Positions 1 through 9,104 of a DNA stretch of 64,000 nucleotides are shown one piece after another. Within the stretch, counting starts at the first letter, position 1; the number at the start of each line of letters is the position of its first letter. This DNA comes from Allobosea sp. UNC402CLCol (GTDB lineage Bacteria; Pseudomonadota; Alphaproteobacteria; Rhizobiales; Beijerinckiaceae): contig NZ_JQJJ01000008.1 of assembly GCF_000745475.1 (NCBI RefSeq), positions 434,001 through 498,000 on the forward strand, written 5' to 3'. Under the pieces are notes generated by a model. That model did not search any database. It had not been told where the DNA came from and worked only from the letters and a program-made list of their open reading frames with translations. A program made the translations under genes and the position numbers.

Positions 1-1664
1 GCCGGAATCTCCAGCTGGTCTTCTTCGCTGTTGCGAGTCGGCGCGGCACGGCCATGCGGATCGAGCTGGCCCTGGGCCGGGCGCGAGGCCGGCGGCGCCG
101 GGCGACGCATGTACTCGGCATGGGCAGCGCTCGGCGCCGCCGCCTGCGGCATGGCCGGGGCCTGGCGCGCCGGAACAGGCGCCGGCGCGGCGTGCTGCTC
201 CTCCTCGTCCTTGCGGCCGAAACCGACCGAGGCAAGGCGCTGCATCAGCGACATGCGCTTCTGCTCGACGGCGCTCGGCGCCTGCGGCACGGGCTGCGCG
301 CCGCGCTGGGCGTGGAGCTGGGCCTGGCCCGGAGCCGGCAGATCCTCGATCCGCGGCATGCGGGTCGGGCGCACCGCGCGCTCCGGCGCCGGCGGAATGA
401 AGCTCTCGTCGAAGTGCAGGCTCGGCTCGGCCGGGGCGTGCGGCTCGGGCGCCGGAGCAGCGACCATCATCGCACGCGGCTGCATCGGCTCGATGCGGAT
501 GTCCTGCGTGACCTGCGCGGCGGGAACCGGCTCGGCGAGCGGAGCGGCACGAGCCGTCTCGATCACCGGCGCGGGCTGCTGGGCGGGACGGGGCGCCTGC
601 GTCGCGGCATTGCTGCGCAGGCGGGCCTCCTGCTTCAGGCGCTCGGCCACCTGGGCAATGCGGGCTTCGGTCTCGTCGGACTCGCCGACATGCGAGAGCG
701 GCTTGTCGATGCCGGTCGCGACGACCGAGACGCGCACCGTGCCCTCGAGCGATTCGTCGAAGGTGGCGCCGACGATGATGTTGGCCTCGGAATCGACCTC
801 CTCGCGGATGCGGGTGGCAGCCTCGTCGACCTCGTACAGCTTCATGTCGCGCCCGCCGGTGATCGAGATCAGCAGGCCGCGCGCGCCCTTCATCGAGATG
901 TCGTCAAGCAGCGGGTTGTTGATCGCGGCCTGGGCTGCGGTCAGCGCGCGCTTCTCGCCCTGCGCCTCGCCGGTGCCCATCATCGCCTTGCCCATGCCAC
1001 GCATCACTGCGCGCACGTCGGCGAAGTCGAGGTTGATGAGGCCGGGACGGACCATCAGGTCGGTGATGCAGGCGACGCCCGAATAGAGCACCTGGTCAGC
1101 CATGCCGAAGGCGTCGGCGAAGCCGGTCGTCTCGTTGGCGACGCGGAACAGGTTCTGGTTCGGGATGACGATCAGCGTATCGACAGCCTCGTTGAGCTCG
1201 GAGATGCCGGCTTCCGCCATGCGCATGCGGCGCTGGCCCTCGAACTGGAAGGGCTTGGTGACGACGCCGACGGTCAGGATCCCCATGTCGCGGGCGACGC
1301 GGGCGATGGCCGGGGCAGCGCCCGTGCCGGTGCCGCCGCCCATGCCGGCGGTGATGAAGACCATATGTGCGCCCGCCAGGTGATCGCGAATCTCGTCGAT
1401 GACTTCCTCGGCCGCGGCCCGCCCGACTTCCGGCTGCGAGCCGGCGCCGAGGCCCTCGGTGACCTGGAGGCCCATCTGGATGATGCGCGAGGAGCGCGAG
1501 AGCGCCAGCGCCTGCGCATCCGTGTTGGCGCAGACGAAGTCGACGCCGTCGAGACCGGCCTCGATCATGTTGTTGACCGCATTGCCGCCCGCACCGCCGA
1601 CACCGAAGACCGTGATCCGGGGCTTGAGTTCCCGGATGTCCGGGGCTTGCAGATTCATCGCCAT
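1..1664 (-). CDS. ftsZ: Cell division GTPase FtsZ (3' end cut by window)
   Basis: Tubulin-like GTPase that polymerises into the Z ring at midcell. About 554 residues are visible. The GTP-binding signature GGGTGTG is at residues 109-115 and the T7-loop region NLDFADVR at about 211-218. The globular domain ends near residue 320 and is followed by a very long linker rich in Pro, Ala and Gln. The last visible residues are EEDQLEIP, the beginning of the alphaproteobacterial C-terminal peptide that binds FtsA and other partners, so only about 8-10 codons are missing. The start ATG at 1664 follows an AGAGG Shine-Dalgarno by 5 nt; an in-frame ATG two codons later is possible. It is the last gene of the dcw cluster seen here. 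Confidence 0.98.
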   Translation of the reverse strand, partial: MAMNLQAPDIRELKPRITVFGVGGAGGNAVNNMIEAGLDGVDFVCANTDAQALALSRSSRIIQMGLQVTEGLGAGSQPEVGRAAAEEVIDEIRDHLAGAHMVFITAGMGGGTGTGAAPAIARVARDMGILTVGVVTKPFQFEGQRRMRMAEAGISELNEAVDTLIVIPNQNLFRVANETTGFADAFGMADQVLYSGVACITDLMVRPGLINLDFADVRAVMRGMGKAMMGTGEAQGEKRALTAAQAAINNPLLDDISMKGARGLLISITGGRDMKLYEVDEAATRIREEVDSEANIIVGATFDESLEGTVRVSVVATGIDKPLSHVGESDETEARIAQVAERLKQEARLRSNAATQAPRPAQQPAPVIETARAAPLAEPVPAAQVTQDIRIEPMQPRAMMVAAPAPEPHAPAEPSLHFDESFIPPAPERAVRPTRMPRIEDLPAPGQAQLHAQRGAQPVPQAPSAVEQKRMSLMQRLASVGFGRKDEEEQHAAPAPVPARQAPAMPQAAAPSAAHAEYMRRPAPPASRPAQGQLDPHGRAAPTRNSEEDQLEIP

Positions 1665-1731
1665 GATTGCCTCTTTTGATCCCTTTGACCGGCGCCTGGC
1701 GGGAGCCGTCGATTGCTACGTTTGACGCCGT

Positions 1732-1747
1732 GCCCGCTGACGCGGGC
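1732..1747. other. Short GC-rich hairpin in the ftsA-ftsZ gap
   Basis: GCCCGC and GCGGGC flank a TGAC loop. No T-run follows on the minus strand, so it is not a convincing terminator. It may affect ftsZ leader structure. The rest of this 163-bp gap holds the repeat at 1792-1824 and no gene. Confidence 0.4.
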
Positions 1748-1791
1748 GGTACTCACTCAATTCTGGAACTTGGCCGGTCTTGGAGTAGCGG

Positions 1792-1824
1792 TCCGGGAAA
1801 ACCGGTTTCCGCTTTTCCGCGCCA
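1792..1824. repeat. GGAAAACCGGTTTCC-type small intergenic repeat
   Basis: The gap between ftsA and ftsZ contains GGAAAACCGGTTTCC followed by a second GGAA-complementary stretch (CTTTTCC). I recognise this pattern as a small imperfectly palindromic repeat that recurs between genes in Hyphomicrobiales chromosomes; that recognition is from memory. A similar palindrome core (GCGAAAATC/GGTTTTCGC) lies upstream of lldD near 37531. Confidence 0.5.
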
Positions 1825-1827
1825 AGT

Positions 1828-3159
1828 TCAGAAACTGTCCTTCAGCCACCGCCCGACGCGCGAGAAATAGCCGTCCGTCCCGGTCGCGAAATAGCGCCCG
1901 CCGGCGGCGCGTGGTTCGAAATGCTCGACATGCGCGACCTGCGGATAGACCAGCAGGCCGACCGCCGCCGCAAAGGCCGGCCCCTTGCCGGCTTCGGGCA
2001 ATCCCTTGATGCCGAGCGGGCGACCGGTGCGAACTTGGCCCCCGAGAATGCGCCGCGCCACCTCGGGCAGGCCGGTGAGCTGGCAGGCTCCGCCGGTCAG
2101 CACGACGCGGCGCCCGGCCTGGGCCGAGAAGCCGGCATTGTTCAGCCGATCGCGGACCAGTTCGAGAATCTCCTCGACCCGCGGCTTGATGATGCGCACG
2201 AGATGCGACTTGGCGAGATGGTTCGGCATGTCGCGCTCGTCGTCGTCGACCTGCGGCACCGCGATCATGTCGCGCTCGTCGGAGGCGCTGGCGATGCAGG
2301 AGCCGTGCAGCGTCTTCAGCCGCTCGGCCGCAGAGACACGGGTCGAGAGCCCGCGCGCCACGTCCATGGTGATATGGTTGCCGCCGACCGCGATGGCGTC
2401 GGCATGCATCAGATGGCCGCCGGCGAAGACGCCGAGGCTCGTCGAGCCGCCGCCGAGATCGACGACGACCACGCCCATCTCCGCCTCGTCATCGACCAGG
2501 ACCGAAAGGCCGGAGGCATAGGGCGTCGCGACGACCGCCTCGACCTCGAGATGGCAGCGCTCGACCGCCAGCATGACGTTGCGCGCCGCCGCCGCCTCGC
2601 TGGCGACGACATGCATGTCGACGGAGAGCTTGCCGCCGATCAGCCCGCGCGGATCGAGCACGCCCGGCACGCCGTCGAGCGCATAGCCGGTCGGCAGCGC
2701 ATGGAGCACGGCCTTGCCGGGGCGGATCGCATGGGTCGCGGCGGTGGCGAGGACGCGCTTGACGTCGGCATCTCCGACCGAGCCGGAGCGCAGATCGACG
2801 CCGGCCGCATAGTGCTGCGAGCCGATGCGCCCGCCGGTCAGATTGACGATGACCGACTGCACCTCGACCTTGGCCATGCGCTCGGCCGCGTCAACCGCGG
2901 CGCGGATGGCGCGCTCGGCGCTTTCGAGATCGATGATCGCCCCGCCCTTGAGGCCGAGCGAGCGCTGATGGCCGATGCCGATGATGCGGGCGACATGGGT
3001 GCGCCCGCGCAGCCGCTCATTGGCCTCGGCCGGGTTCAGCTCGGCGATCAGGCAGACGACCTTGCTCGTGCCGATATCGAGAATCGACAGCGTCGCGCTC
3101 TTGCGCGCCGAGAGCGGGCGCATGCGCGGGGTCAGGCCCTGGGAGGTGAAGTGGTTCAC
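1828..3159 (-). CDS. ftsA: Cell division protein FtsA (actin-like membrane anchor)
   Basis: Actin/Hsp70-fold ATPase that tethers FtsZ filaments to the inner membrane and recruits later divisome proteins. The 443-residue product has the phosphate-1 motif LDIGTSKVVC near residue 28, a phosphate-2 region VVVDLGGGSTSLG, and an adenosine-type motif VVLTGGACQLTGL. It ends with a short amphipathic helix (SRVGRWLKDSF), the expected membrane-targeting sequence. The ATG overlaps the ftsQ stop as ATGA, indicating translational coupling. ftsZ follows after 163 bp. Confidence 0.97.
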   Translation of the reverse strand: MNHFTSQGLTPRMRPLSARKSATLSILDIGTSKVVCLIAELNPAEANERLRGRTHVARIIGIGHQRSLGLKGGAIIDLESAERAIRAAVDAAERMAKVEVQSVIVNLTGGRIGSQHYAAGVDLRSGSVGDADVKRVLATAATHAIRPGKAVLHALPTGYALDGVPGVLDPRGLIGGKLSVDMHVVASEAAAARNVMLAVERCHLEVEAVVATPYASGLSVLVDDEAEMGVVVVDLGGGSTSLGVFAGGHLMHADAIAVGGNHITMDVARGLSTRVSAAERLKTLHGSCIASASDERDMIAVPQVDDDERDMPNHLAKSHLVRIIKPRVEEILELVRDRLNNAGFSAQAGRRVVLTGGACQLTGLPEVARRILGGQVRTGRPLGIKGLPEAGKGPAFAAAVGLLVYPQVAHVEHFEPRAAGGRYFATGTDGYFSRVGRWLKDSF

Positions 3160-4085
3160 GCCTCCCCTCCCTTCTTCTTGGTCTTGGCGCGGTTCTTCAG
3201 CATCTCGGCCCGGGCGGCAGCCGCCTCCTCGGAGAGGCGCATCACCACGCGATCCGGCTGACGCAGGTCGATGGCGAGGACGTCCTTGTCGAGGATGCGG
3301 TCGTTGCTCTCCAGCGAAGCGAGCCGCCCGATCGCGGCCTCCGGCTTCGCCTCGGGCAAGCGCACATCCATGCCGTTATCGAGCTTGAGGTCCCAGCGAC
3401 GGTCGGACACCAGCATGCCGGCGCGGATATGCTCCGCCAGCGGACCGGCCTCCTTGCGCAGCGCCAGATATTCGCTCGCGCGGATATTGGCATTCTTGCC
3501 CACGACCAGCGGCAGGAAGGCGAAGCGGCCATCGTCCATCTTGTCGATCACCGTGCCATCAGCCGCGATCACGAAAAGCTCGCCCTTGACCTGCCAGAGC
3601 GCATAGGGCTCGCGCTCGGTCAGCGAGATCGAGATCTCGCCCGGATAGAGCTTGCGCACCTGCGCCTCGCGGATCAGCGGGTTGGCCTCGAGCTGCCGGC
3701 GCGCCTCGTCGGCGTCGAAGAACATCAGCGAGGTCTTCGAATCGATGCCGGCGGCAACGAGCACCTCCTGCTCCGACAGCCCCCAGAGGCCCGAGATCGT
3801 GACGCGGTCGATGCCGAAGCCGAGCATGCGCGCGATCATGTGCTGCGGCGCGCCATTGGCGTCCTGCATCGCCTGATACTGGCCGCCGATGACGAAACCG
3901 CTGCCGAGGCTGAGCGCGAGGTAGCCGAGCGCGAGCCAGGAGCCGATGCCGCGCGGGATGCGCTCAGCCAGGGGCGTGGCCGAGCGGCGCGGGCGCCGCA
4001 TCCAGCGTCCCTGTCGCTCACTGCCGATCAGCAGTTGCGGGCCGGTAGCCGCGACCGGCTGGCGCGAGGAGGTTTTCGCCGTCAT
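3156..4085 (-). CDS. ftsQ: Cell division protein FtsQ
   Basis: Bitopic inner-membrane divisome protein linking early and late division proteins (FtsB/FtsL partner by family knowledge). It has a basic cytoplasmic N-terminus, one membrane segment around SWLALGYLALSLGSGFVIGG, then a POTRA domain beginning at VTISGLWGLSEQEVL and an FtsQ-type beta domain. I prefer the ATG at 4085 (309 aa), 5 bp after the ddl stop. An upstream in-frame ATG at 4124 would overlap ddl and add 13 residues. The 3' end overlaps ftsA by 4 nt. Confidence 0.95.
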   Translation of the reverse strand: MTAKTSSRQPVAATGPQLLIGSERQGRWMRRPRRSATPLAERIPRGIGSWLALGYLALSLGSGFVIGGQYQAMQDANGAPQHMIARMLGFGIDRVTISGLWGLSEQEVLVAAGIDSKTSLMFFDADEARRQLEANPLIREAQVRKLYPGEISISLTEREPYALWQVKGELFVIAADGTVIDKMDDGRFAFLPLVVGKNANIRASEYLALRKEAGPLAEHIRAGMLVSDRRWDLKLDNGMDVRLPEAKPEAAIGRLASLESNDRILDKDVLAIDLRQPDRVVMRLSEEAAAARAEMLKNRAKTKKKGGEA

Positions 4086-4090
4086 CGCTT

Positions 4091-5005
4091 TCACCGATCG
4101 AGGGAGGCGTCCTGCACCATCCATTTGACGAGCTCACCGAAATTCAGGCCCGCATGGGCAGCCAGTTCGGGCACCAGGCTGGTCTCGGTCATCCCGGGCT
4201 GCGTATTGACTTCCAGCCAGACGAGCGTGTCGCTCTCGTCGTCGTAGCGGAAATCAGATCGGCTGACGCCCCGGCATCCGATTGCTTGATGCGCCGTTAA
4301 CGCACACTCTTCGATCTGCTGGTAAATTTTCGGTAAAATTTGAGCCGGACAGATGTGGATCGAGCCACCTTTTGCGTACTTCGCGTCATAGTCGTAGAAT
4401 TCACCAGTTGCGGCTTGTATTTCGGTCACACCCAGCGACCGGCCGCCCATCACGGCGCAGGTCAGCTCGCGCCCGGCGATGAAGGTCTCCGCCAGCAGCA
4501 TATCGCCGCAAGGCCAGTCCGGCCGGGCGATCTCCTGCGGCGGGTGCTCTCGCCCCTTCTTGACGATCACGACGCCGACGGAGGAGCCCTCGTCGACCGG
4601 CTTCAGCACATAGGGCGGCGGCAGGACATGGCTCTTCGCGGCCGCGAATCGCGAGACGTTGACGCCATGCGCGACCGGGACGCCAGCCGCCTTCACCACC
4701 GTCTTCGCCCGGTCCTTGCGGATCGCCAGCGCCGAGGCCAGCACGCCGGAATGGGTATAGGGAATGCGCAGGATCTCGAGCACGCCCTGGATCGTGCCAT
4801 CCTCGCCGAAGCGGCCATGCAGGGCATTGAAGGCGACATCCGGCTTCAGCTTCGCCAGCACCTCGGCGATGTCGCGCTGCACGTCGACGCGGGTGACGCG
4901 ATAGCCCTGCCCTTCCAGGGCGCGGGCGCAGGCCGCACCGCTGTTGAGGCTGACCTCCCGCTCGACGGACCATCCCCCCATCAGCACTGCAACATGTTCG
5001 ATCAT
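4091..5005 (-). CDS. ddl: D-alanine--D-alanine ligase
   Basis: Cytoplasmic ATP-grasp enzyme that joins two D-alanines for the peptidoglycan stem pentapeptide. From ATG 5005 it is 304 aa, the usual length. Visible motifs are [17 protein letters not shown] at the N-terminus, [28 protein letters not shown] in the ATP-grasp core, and the metal-binding end [13 protein letters not shown]. An in-frame TTG at 5035 is an alternative but has no better ribosome site. Its upstream region holds CtrA-like boxes (5049-5067). A marR gene, rather than murB, precedes it in the same direction. Confidence 0.97.
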   Translation of the reverse strand: MIEHVAVLMGGWSVEREVSLNSGAACARALEGQGYRVTRVDVQRDIAEVLAKLKPDVAFNALHGRFGEDGTIQGVLEILRIPYTHSGVLASALAIRKDRAKTVVKAAGVPVAHGVNVSRFAAAKSHVLPPPYVLKPVDEGSSVGVVIVKKGREHPPQEIARPDWPCGDMLLAETFIAGRELTCAVMGGRSLGVTEIQAATGEFYDYDAKYAKGGSIHICPAQILPKIYQQIEECALTAHQAIGCRGVSRSDFRYDDESDTLVWLEVNTQPGMTETSLVPELAAHAGLNFGELVKWMVQDASLDR

Positions 5006-5040
5006 CGGAGCCCCGCGCCGCTGCGTTGGGTCCAACCTCG

Positions 5041-5067
5041 TTAAACTTGGTTAACAGCTCGTTAACC
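5041..5067. promoter_or_regulatory. CtrA-type box upstream of ddl-ftsQAZ
   Basis: The sequence GGTTAACAGCTCGTTAACC at 5049-5067 is a 19-bp inverted repeat with perfect 7-bp arms. It contains TTAA-N7-TTAACC on both strands, matching the alphaproteobacterial CtrA consensus. A further TTAAAC lies at 5041-5046, placing a third TTAA 6 bp away. The centre is about 53 bp upstream of the ddl ATG, a suitable place to control ddl-ftsQ-ftsA. Binding is inferred from the motif only. Confidence 0.6.
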
Positions 5068-5170
5068 AAGACGAACGCGGCGTTAAGGGGCGGCATCGGC
5101 GTTTTGGAGCAAGACCCTGCGGAACCCATTCGCGGCGGGATCGAGCACATGTGTTTTCAATGAAACGCGG

Positions 5171-5208
5171 GTCATCCCGGCTGGAGCGAAGCGAAGCCCC
5201 GGGACGAC
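5171..5208. repeat. REP-like palindrome (copy A)
   Basis: GTCATCCCGG at 5171-5180 pairs with CCGGGACGAC at 5199-5208 (9 of 10). The loop carries GGAGCGAAGCGAAG, a core shared with the repeats at 30771, 48121 and 53164. It lies between marR and ddl and could also act as a transcript-end or stability hairpin. Confidence 0.6.
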
Positions 5209-5238
5209 CGCAGTGCTTCTTCAGAGAATCAGCAGCCG

Positions 5239-5736
5239 CTAGCCGATCTTCGCGAGCAGCCGCCTCAGCTCCGCCCGCTCCTCCTCTGAAAGCGCGCTGA
5301 CCAATCGTTCCTCGGTCGCGACATGGCTGACGACGATTCGCTCCGCCAGCGCGAAGCCGGCCTCGGTCAGCACGACGCGCAGCGCCCGCCGATCCTCCGG
5401 ATCCGCGAGCCGGTCGATCAGCCCCCGCTTCTGCAACCGGTCGAGACGGTTCGTCATCGCAGAGGTCGAGATCATCATGTCCTGGGCGAGCTCGGACGGC
5501 GACAGGGCCTGCCCCTTCCCCTGCCGGCGCAGGGTCAGCAGCACGTCGAAACCAGCAAGATCGAGATCATCGGCCGCGAGATTGGCAGCAACCCCATCGC
5601 GCACCCGGTCCGCAGCACGCCACAGGTCGCCGCAAACAGCCATGACGCTCGCGTCGAGGTCAGGCCGCTCGCGCCGCCACTGTGCGAGGATCGAATCCAT
5701 CGCACCACCCTGAGGCCCGGGTCGATCCCGCTCCAT
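5239..5736 (-). CDS. MarR-family transcriptional regulator
   Basis: Winged-helix dimeric repressor of 165 aa. The recognition region is LSPSELAQDMMISTSAMTNRL, followed by the wing LIDRLADPEDRRALRVVLTEAG with the conserved DxRR motif. The ATG at 5736 is preceded by AAGGAG at 5-nt spacing, so I choose it over a TTG five codons upstream. The gene diverges from an EamA transporter, and a 32-bp near-perfect palindrome lies between them, so it very likely represses the transporter and itself. The ligand is unknown. It sits inside the dcw cluster, immediately upstream of ddl. Confidence 0.92.
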   Translation of the reverse strand: MERDRPGPQGGAMDSILAQWRRERPDLDASVMAVCGDLWRAADRVRDGVAANLAADDLDLAGFDVLLTLRRQGKGQALSPSELAQDMMISTSAMTNRLDRLQKRGLIDRLADPEDRRALRVVLTEAGFALAERIVVSHVATEERLVSALSEEERAELRRLLAKIG

Positions 5737-5760
5737 CTTCGCTCCTTGCAAATATTTTCA

Positions 5761-5792
5761 CGTCATATATTTTGATATCGAAATATATGACG
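5761..5792. promoter_or_regulatory. 32-bp palindromic operator between marR and eamA
   Basis: CGTCATATATTT at 5761 is mirrored by AAATATATGACG ending at 5792, around the centre TGATATCG. All positions pair except one symmetric pair. It is AT-rich in a GC-rich background and sits between the two divergent starts (5736 and 5852), as expected for a MarR operator. It is followed by no T-run and lies upstream of both genes, so a terminator role is unlikely. Confidence 0.8.
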
Positions 5793-5851
5793 TCGAACAA
5801 AGATAGCGTCGGCGCATGCGGAAGCCAAGCTCTGCGGCACCGGAGGTCGCC

Positions 5852-6742
5852 ATGTCGCTCAACCTGAACAGAACCCTGCTGACCACCATTCTCGTGCCTT
5901 GCCTCTGGGGTTCGACCTATATCGTCTTCACCCAGACGCTTCCGGTCGATCACCCACTGCTTGTCGGCGCGTTGCGGGCGCTGCCGGCCGGCCTGCTGCT
6001 GATGGCCCTCGGCCCCGGCCTGCCGCCACGCGACAAGCTGTTGCCGCTGTCCGCTCTGGGTCTCGCGAATATCGGCATCTTCTTCGCACTGCTTTTCGTC
6101 AGCGCCGCGCGCCTCCCCGGAGGGCTCGCCGCGACGGTCGGGTCGACGCAGCCGCTGATCGTCGGCCTGCTGGCCTGGCCCCTGCTCGGCCGGCGCCCAG
6201 GCCGCGGGCAGATCCTCGCAGCGCTCGCCGGCCTCATCGGTGTCGCCTTGCTGGTGCTCGATCCGCAAGCGAAGCTGGATGCCGCCGGCATCGTCGCCGG
6301 CCTCGCCAGCGCCGCTTCCATGGCGACGGGAACGGTCCTGATCGAGCGCTGGGGCAAGATGGGCTCGCCCCTGGCGCTGGCAGCCTGGCAACTCACCCTG
6401 GGCGGGCTGATCCTGCTGCCGGTGGCGCTGTTGGTCGAAGGGCTGCCGCCAGCACCGACGATCCTGAACGGAATCGGCCTCGGCTATCTTGTGCTCGTCG
6501 GCACTGCCCTCGCCTATTGGCTCTGGGTCAGGGGCATCACCACGCTCGGCGCCAGCGTCGCCTTCCTCGGCCTGCTCAGCCCGACGGTCGCGACCATTCT
6601 CGGCGCCGTCCTGCTCGGGCAGTGGCTGGGTGGTGTCCAGCTCCTCGGCATCGCGGTCATCCTGGGCTCGACGATCACGGGCATGCTGCTCTCGCGCCGG
6701 GCCGCGGCAGCGGCTGCTAGGCCGCAACCCCGATCCGCTTGA
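5852..6742 (+). CDS. EamA/DMT-family transporter (RhaT/YdcZ-like exporter)
   Basis: Inner-membrane drug/metabolite transporter of about 296 aa with two EamA repeats and roughly ten hydrophobic segments. The N-terminal repeat opens with [20 protein letters not shown]; the second starts near [19 protein letters not shown] choose ATG 5852 because GGAGG lies just upstream, rather than the ATG at 5816, which has no ribosome site. The 3' end overlaps the convergent murB by 26 bp. The divergent MarR and palindrome suggest induction by an exported compound, identity unknown. Confidence 0.9.
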   Translation: MSLNLNRTLLTTILVPCLWGSTYIVFTQTLPVDHPLLVGALRALPAGLLLMALGPGLPPRDKLLPLSALGLANIGIFFALLFVSAARLPGGLAATVGSTQPLIVGLLAWPLLGRRPGRGQILAALAGLIGVALLVLDPQAKLDAAGIVAGLASAASMATGTVLIERWGKMGSPLALAAWQLTLGGLILLPVALLVEGLPPAPTILNGIGLGYLVLVGTALAYWLWVRGITTLGASVAFLGLLSPTVATILGAVLLGQWLGGVQLLGIAVILGSTITGMLLSRRAAAAAARPQPRSA

Positions 6743-7643
6743 TCTCCCACTGCAGCTCGAAGCCGGAATTCTCCTTCACCCGGCGGCGTACCTCCTCGCC
6801 GAGCCCTTCGACATCGGCCGCCGTCGCGCCGCCGGTGTTGATCAGGAAATTGCAGTGCATCTCCGACACCTGCGCCCCGCCGATGCGCAGGCCGCGGCAG
6901 CCGGCAGCGTCGATGAGCTGCCAGGCCTTGCCGCCTTCCGGGTTCTTGAAGGTCGAGCCCCCGGTGCGCTCCTTGATCGGCTGCGCCGCCTCGCGCGCCT
7001 GTGTCACCCGGTCCATCTCGGCCTGGATCGCAGCCTGCTCGCCCGGCCGCCCCTGGAACAGAGCGGAGGTGAAGATGATCTCGCGGGTCGCCTCCGCGCT
7101 GTTGCGATAGGTGAAGCCCATCTGCGCATGGCTGAGCTTCACGAGCTCACCCTTGCGGGTGACGCCGCGCGCCTCAACCAGCACATCGGTGGTCTCGCCG
7201 CCATGGGCACCGGCATTCATCCGCAACGCCCCGCCGATCGAGCCGGGGATGCCGCGAAAGAAGGCGAGGCCGTCGAGCGAAGCATCAGCCGCCGCGCGGG
7301 CCACCTTGACGTCCGGCACCGCCGTCCCGGCCCGGAGCCGATCGCCCGGTTCGACAGCGATTTCGGTGAAGCCCTTGCCGCCAAGCCGGATGACGAGACC
7401 GGGAATCCCGCCGTCGCGTACGATCAGGTTGGAGCCGAGCCCGATCACCGTGACCGGAATCTCCGCCGGCAGCTTCGAGAGCAGATAGGCGAGATCGTCT
7501 TCGTCGGCCGGCGTGAACAGGAGCTGCGCCGCCCCCCCGACCCGAAACCAGGTCAGGGCGGAGAGATCCTGATTCGGCAGGAGCCGGCCCCGCAGATCGG
7601 GAGCCGCGGCACGGATGTCGGAGGAGAGGTCTGCGAAGGGCAT
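6717..7643 (-). CDS. murB: UDP-N-acetylenolpyruvoylglucosamine reductase MurB
   Basis: FAD- and NADPH-dependent cytoplasmic enzyme that reduces the enolpyruvyl group to give UDP-MurNAc. The 308-aa protein has the FAD-binding motifs WFRVGGAAQ and [14 protein letters not shown], the loop [19 protein letters not shown], and the catalytic-serine motif GGSTFKNP. The ATG at 7643 is 38 bp after the murC stop. Its 3' end runs 26 bp into the convergent transporter gene, which may cause transcript interference. Confidence 0.97.
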   Translation of the reverse strand: MPFADLSSDIRAAAPDLRGRLLPNQDLSALTWFRVGGAAQLLFTPADEDDLAYLLSKLPAEIPVTVIGLGSNLIVRDGGIPGLVIRLGGKGFTEIAVEPGDRLRAGTAVPDVKVARAAADASLDGLAFFRGIPGSIGGALRMNAGAHGGETTDVLVEARGVTRKGELVKLSHAQMGFTYRNSAEATREIIFTSALFQGRPGEQAAIQAEMDRVTQAREAAQPIKERTGGSTFKNPEGGKAWQLIDAAGCRGLRIGGAQVSEMHCNFLINTGGATAADVEGLGEEVRRRVKENSGFELQWEIKRIGVAA

Positions 7644-7681
7644 GGCGTCGCTTTAGCCTGTCGGGGCTCTGTCGAAAAGGC

Positions 7682-9088
7682 TCAGCCCTTCAGCGCCGCC
7701 AGCTCTCCCGGCAGCGCATAGGCCCATTGCGTGATGTTGCCGGCGCCGAGGCAGACGACGTAGTCGCCCGGCCCCGCCAGCTCCGCCACCATCCCGGCGA
7801 GCTTGTCCGAGGACTCCAGCGGCAACGCGTGGCGGTGGCCGCGCGCCTTGATGCCGGCGACCAGCGAATCGCGGTCGGCGCCTGCGATCGGCGCTTCGCC
7901 CGCCGCATAGGTGTCGGCCACGATCACCGTGTCGGCATCGTTGAAGCAGGCGGCGAAATCGTCGAACAGGCTCGACAGGCGCGTATAGCGATGCGGCTGC
8001 ACGATCGCGATCACCTTGTTCTTGGTCGAGGCGCGGGCGGCCTTGAGCACGGCGGCGATCTCGACCGGATGGTGGCCGTAATCGTCGAAGATCAGCGCGC
8101 CGTTCCACTCGCCTGTCTTGGTGAAGCGGCGCTTGACGCCGCCGAAGCCAGCCAGCGCCTCGCGGATGCGCTGGACCGGGATACCCAGATCATAGGCGAC
8201 CGCGATCGCAGCCGTGGCGTTGAGCGCGTTGTGATGGCCGGGCATCGGCATCACGAGATCGCGGATGACCTCGTCCCGGCCGGTCTTGCGGTCGCGGATC
8301 AGCAGTGTGAACTTCGCCTGCCCGCCCGAGAGATCGATGTCGATCAGCCGGAAATCGGCCTGCGGGTTCTCGCCATAGGTGACGACGCGGCGGTCGGTGA
8401 TCTGGCCGACGAGGCCCTGCACCGTCGGATGGTCGATGCACATCACCGCGAAGCCGTAGAAGGGCAGGTTCTCGACGAAGGAGCGGAAGGCCGCCTTGAT
8501 CGCGTCGAAGGTGCCGAAATGGTCGAGATGCTCGGGATCGATATTGGTGACGATCGCGACGTCGGCAGGCAGCTTCAGGAAGGTGCCGTCGGACTCGTCA
8601 GCCTCGACCACCATCCAGTCGCTCTCGCCCATGCGGGCATTGGTGCCATAGGCGTTGATGATGCCGCCATTGATCACGGTCGGGTCGAGCCCGCCCTTCT
8701 CGAGCAGCGTCGCGACCAGCGAGGTCGTGGTCGTCTTGCCATGGGTTCCGGCGATGGCGACGCAGCTCTTGAGCCGCATCAGCTCGGCCAGCATCTCGGC
8801 CCGGCGCACCACCGGCAGGCGATTCTCGCGCGCGGCCAGAAGCTCCGGATTGTCGCGCTTGATCGCGGTCGAAACCACGACGACCTCGGCCTCGCCCAAA
8901 TTCTCGGCCTTGTGGCCGACGAAGGTGGTGATGCCCTTCTCGGCCAGGCGCTTGACATTGGCGCCGTCGGAGGCGTCGGAACCCTGCACCTTGTAGCCGA
9001 GATTATGCAGCACCTCGGCGATGCCGGACATGCCGATGCCACCGATGCCGATGAAATGGATGGAGCCGAGCTTCGGCGGCAGCTTCAT
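7682..9088 (-). CDS. murC: UDP-N-acetylmuramate--L-alanine ligase MurC
   Basis: ATP-dependent Mur ligase adding L-Ala to UDP-MurNAc, 468 aa. It has the N-terminal Rossmann-like motif [17 protein letters not shown], the ATP-binding loop [10 protein letters not shown] near residue 114, the [10 protein letters not shown] segment and the C-terminal [11 protein letters not shown] motif. It lies between murG and murB in the usual order, 16 bp after murG. Confidence 0.98.
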   Translation of the reverse strand: MKLPPKLGSIHFIGIGGIGMSGIAEVLHNLGYKVQGSDASDGANVKRLAEKGITTFVGHKAENLGEAEVVVVSTAIKRDNPELLAARENRLPVVRRAEMLAELMRLKSCVAIAGTHGKTTTTSLVATLLEKGGLDPTVINGGIINAYGTNARMGESDWMVVEADESDGTFLKLPADVAIVTNIDPEHLDHFGTFDAIKAAFRSFVENLPFYGFAVMCIDHPTVQGLVGQITDRRVVTYGENPQADFRLIDIDLSGGQAKFTLLIRDRKTGRDEVIRDLVMPMPGHHNALNATAAIAVAYDLGIPVQRIREALAGFGGVKRRFTKTGEWNGALIFDDYGHHPVEIAAVLKAARASTKNKVIAIVQPHRYTRLSSLFDDFAACFNDADTVIVADTYAAGEAPIAGADRDSLVAGIKARGHRHALPLESSDKLAGMVAELAGPGDYVVCLGAGNITQWAYALPGELAALKG

Positions 9089-9104
9089 GGTCCTGCGTGT
9101 CCTG

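Noticed and set aside
54..1679. Long open frame on the plus strand across ftsZ
   Set aside because: Antisense to a clear ftsZ. High GC content with codon bias creates long shadow frames; its residues are low-complexity Arg/Gly/Leu with no domain.
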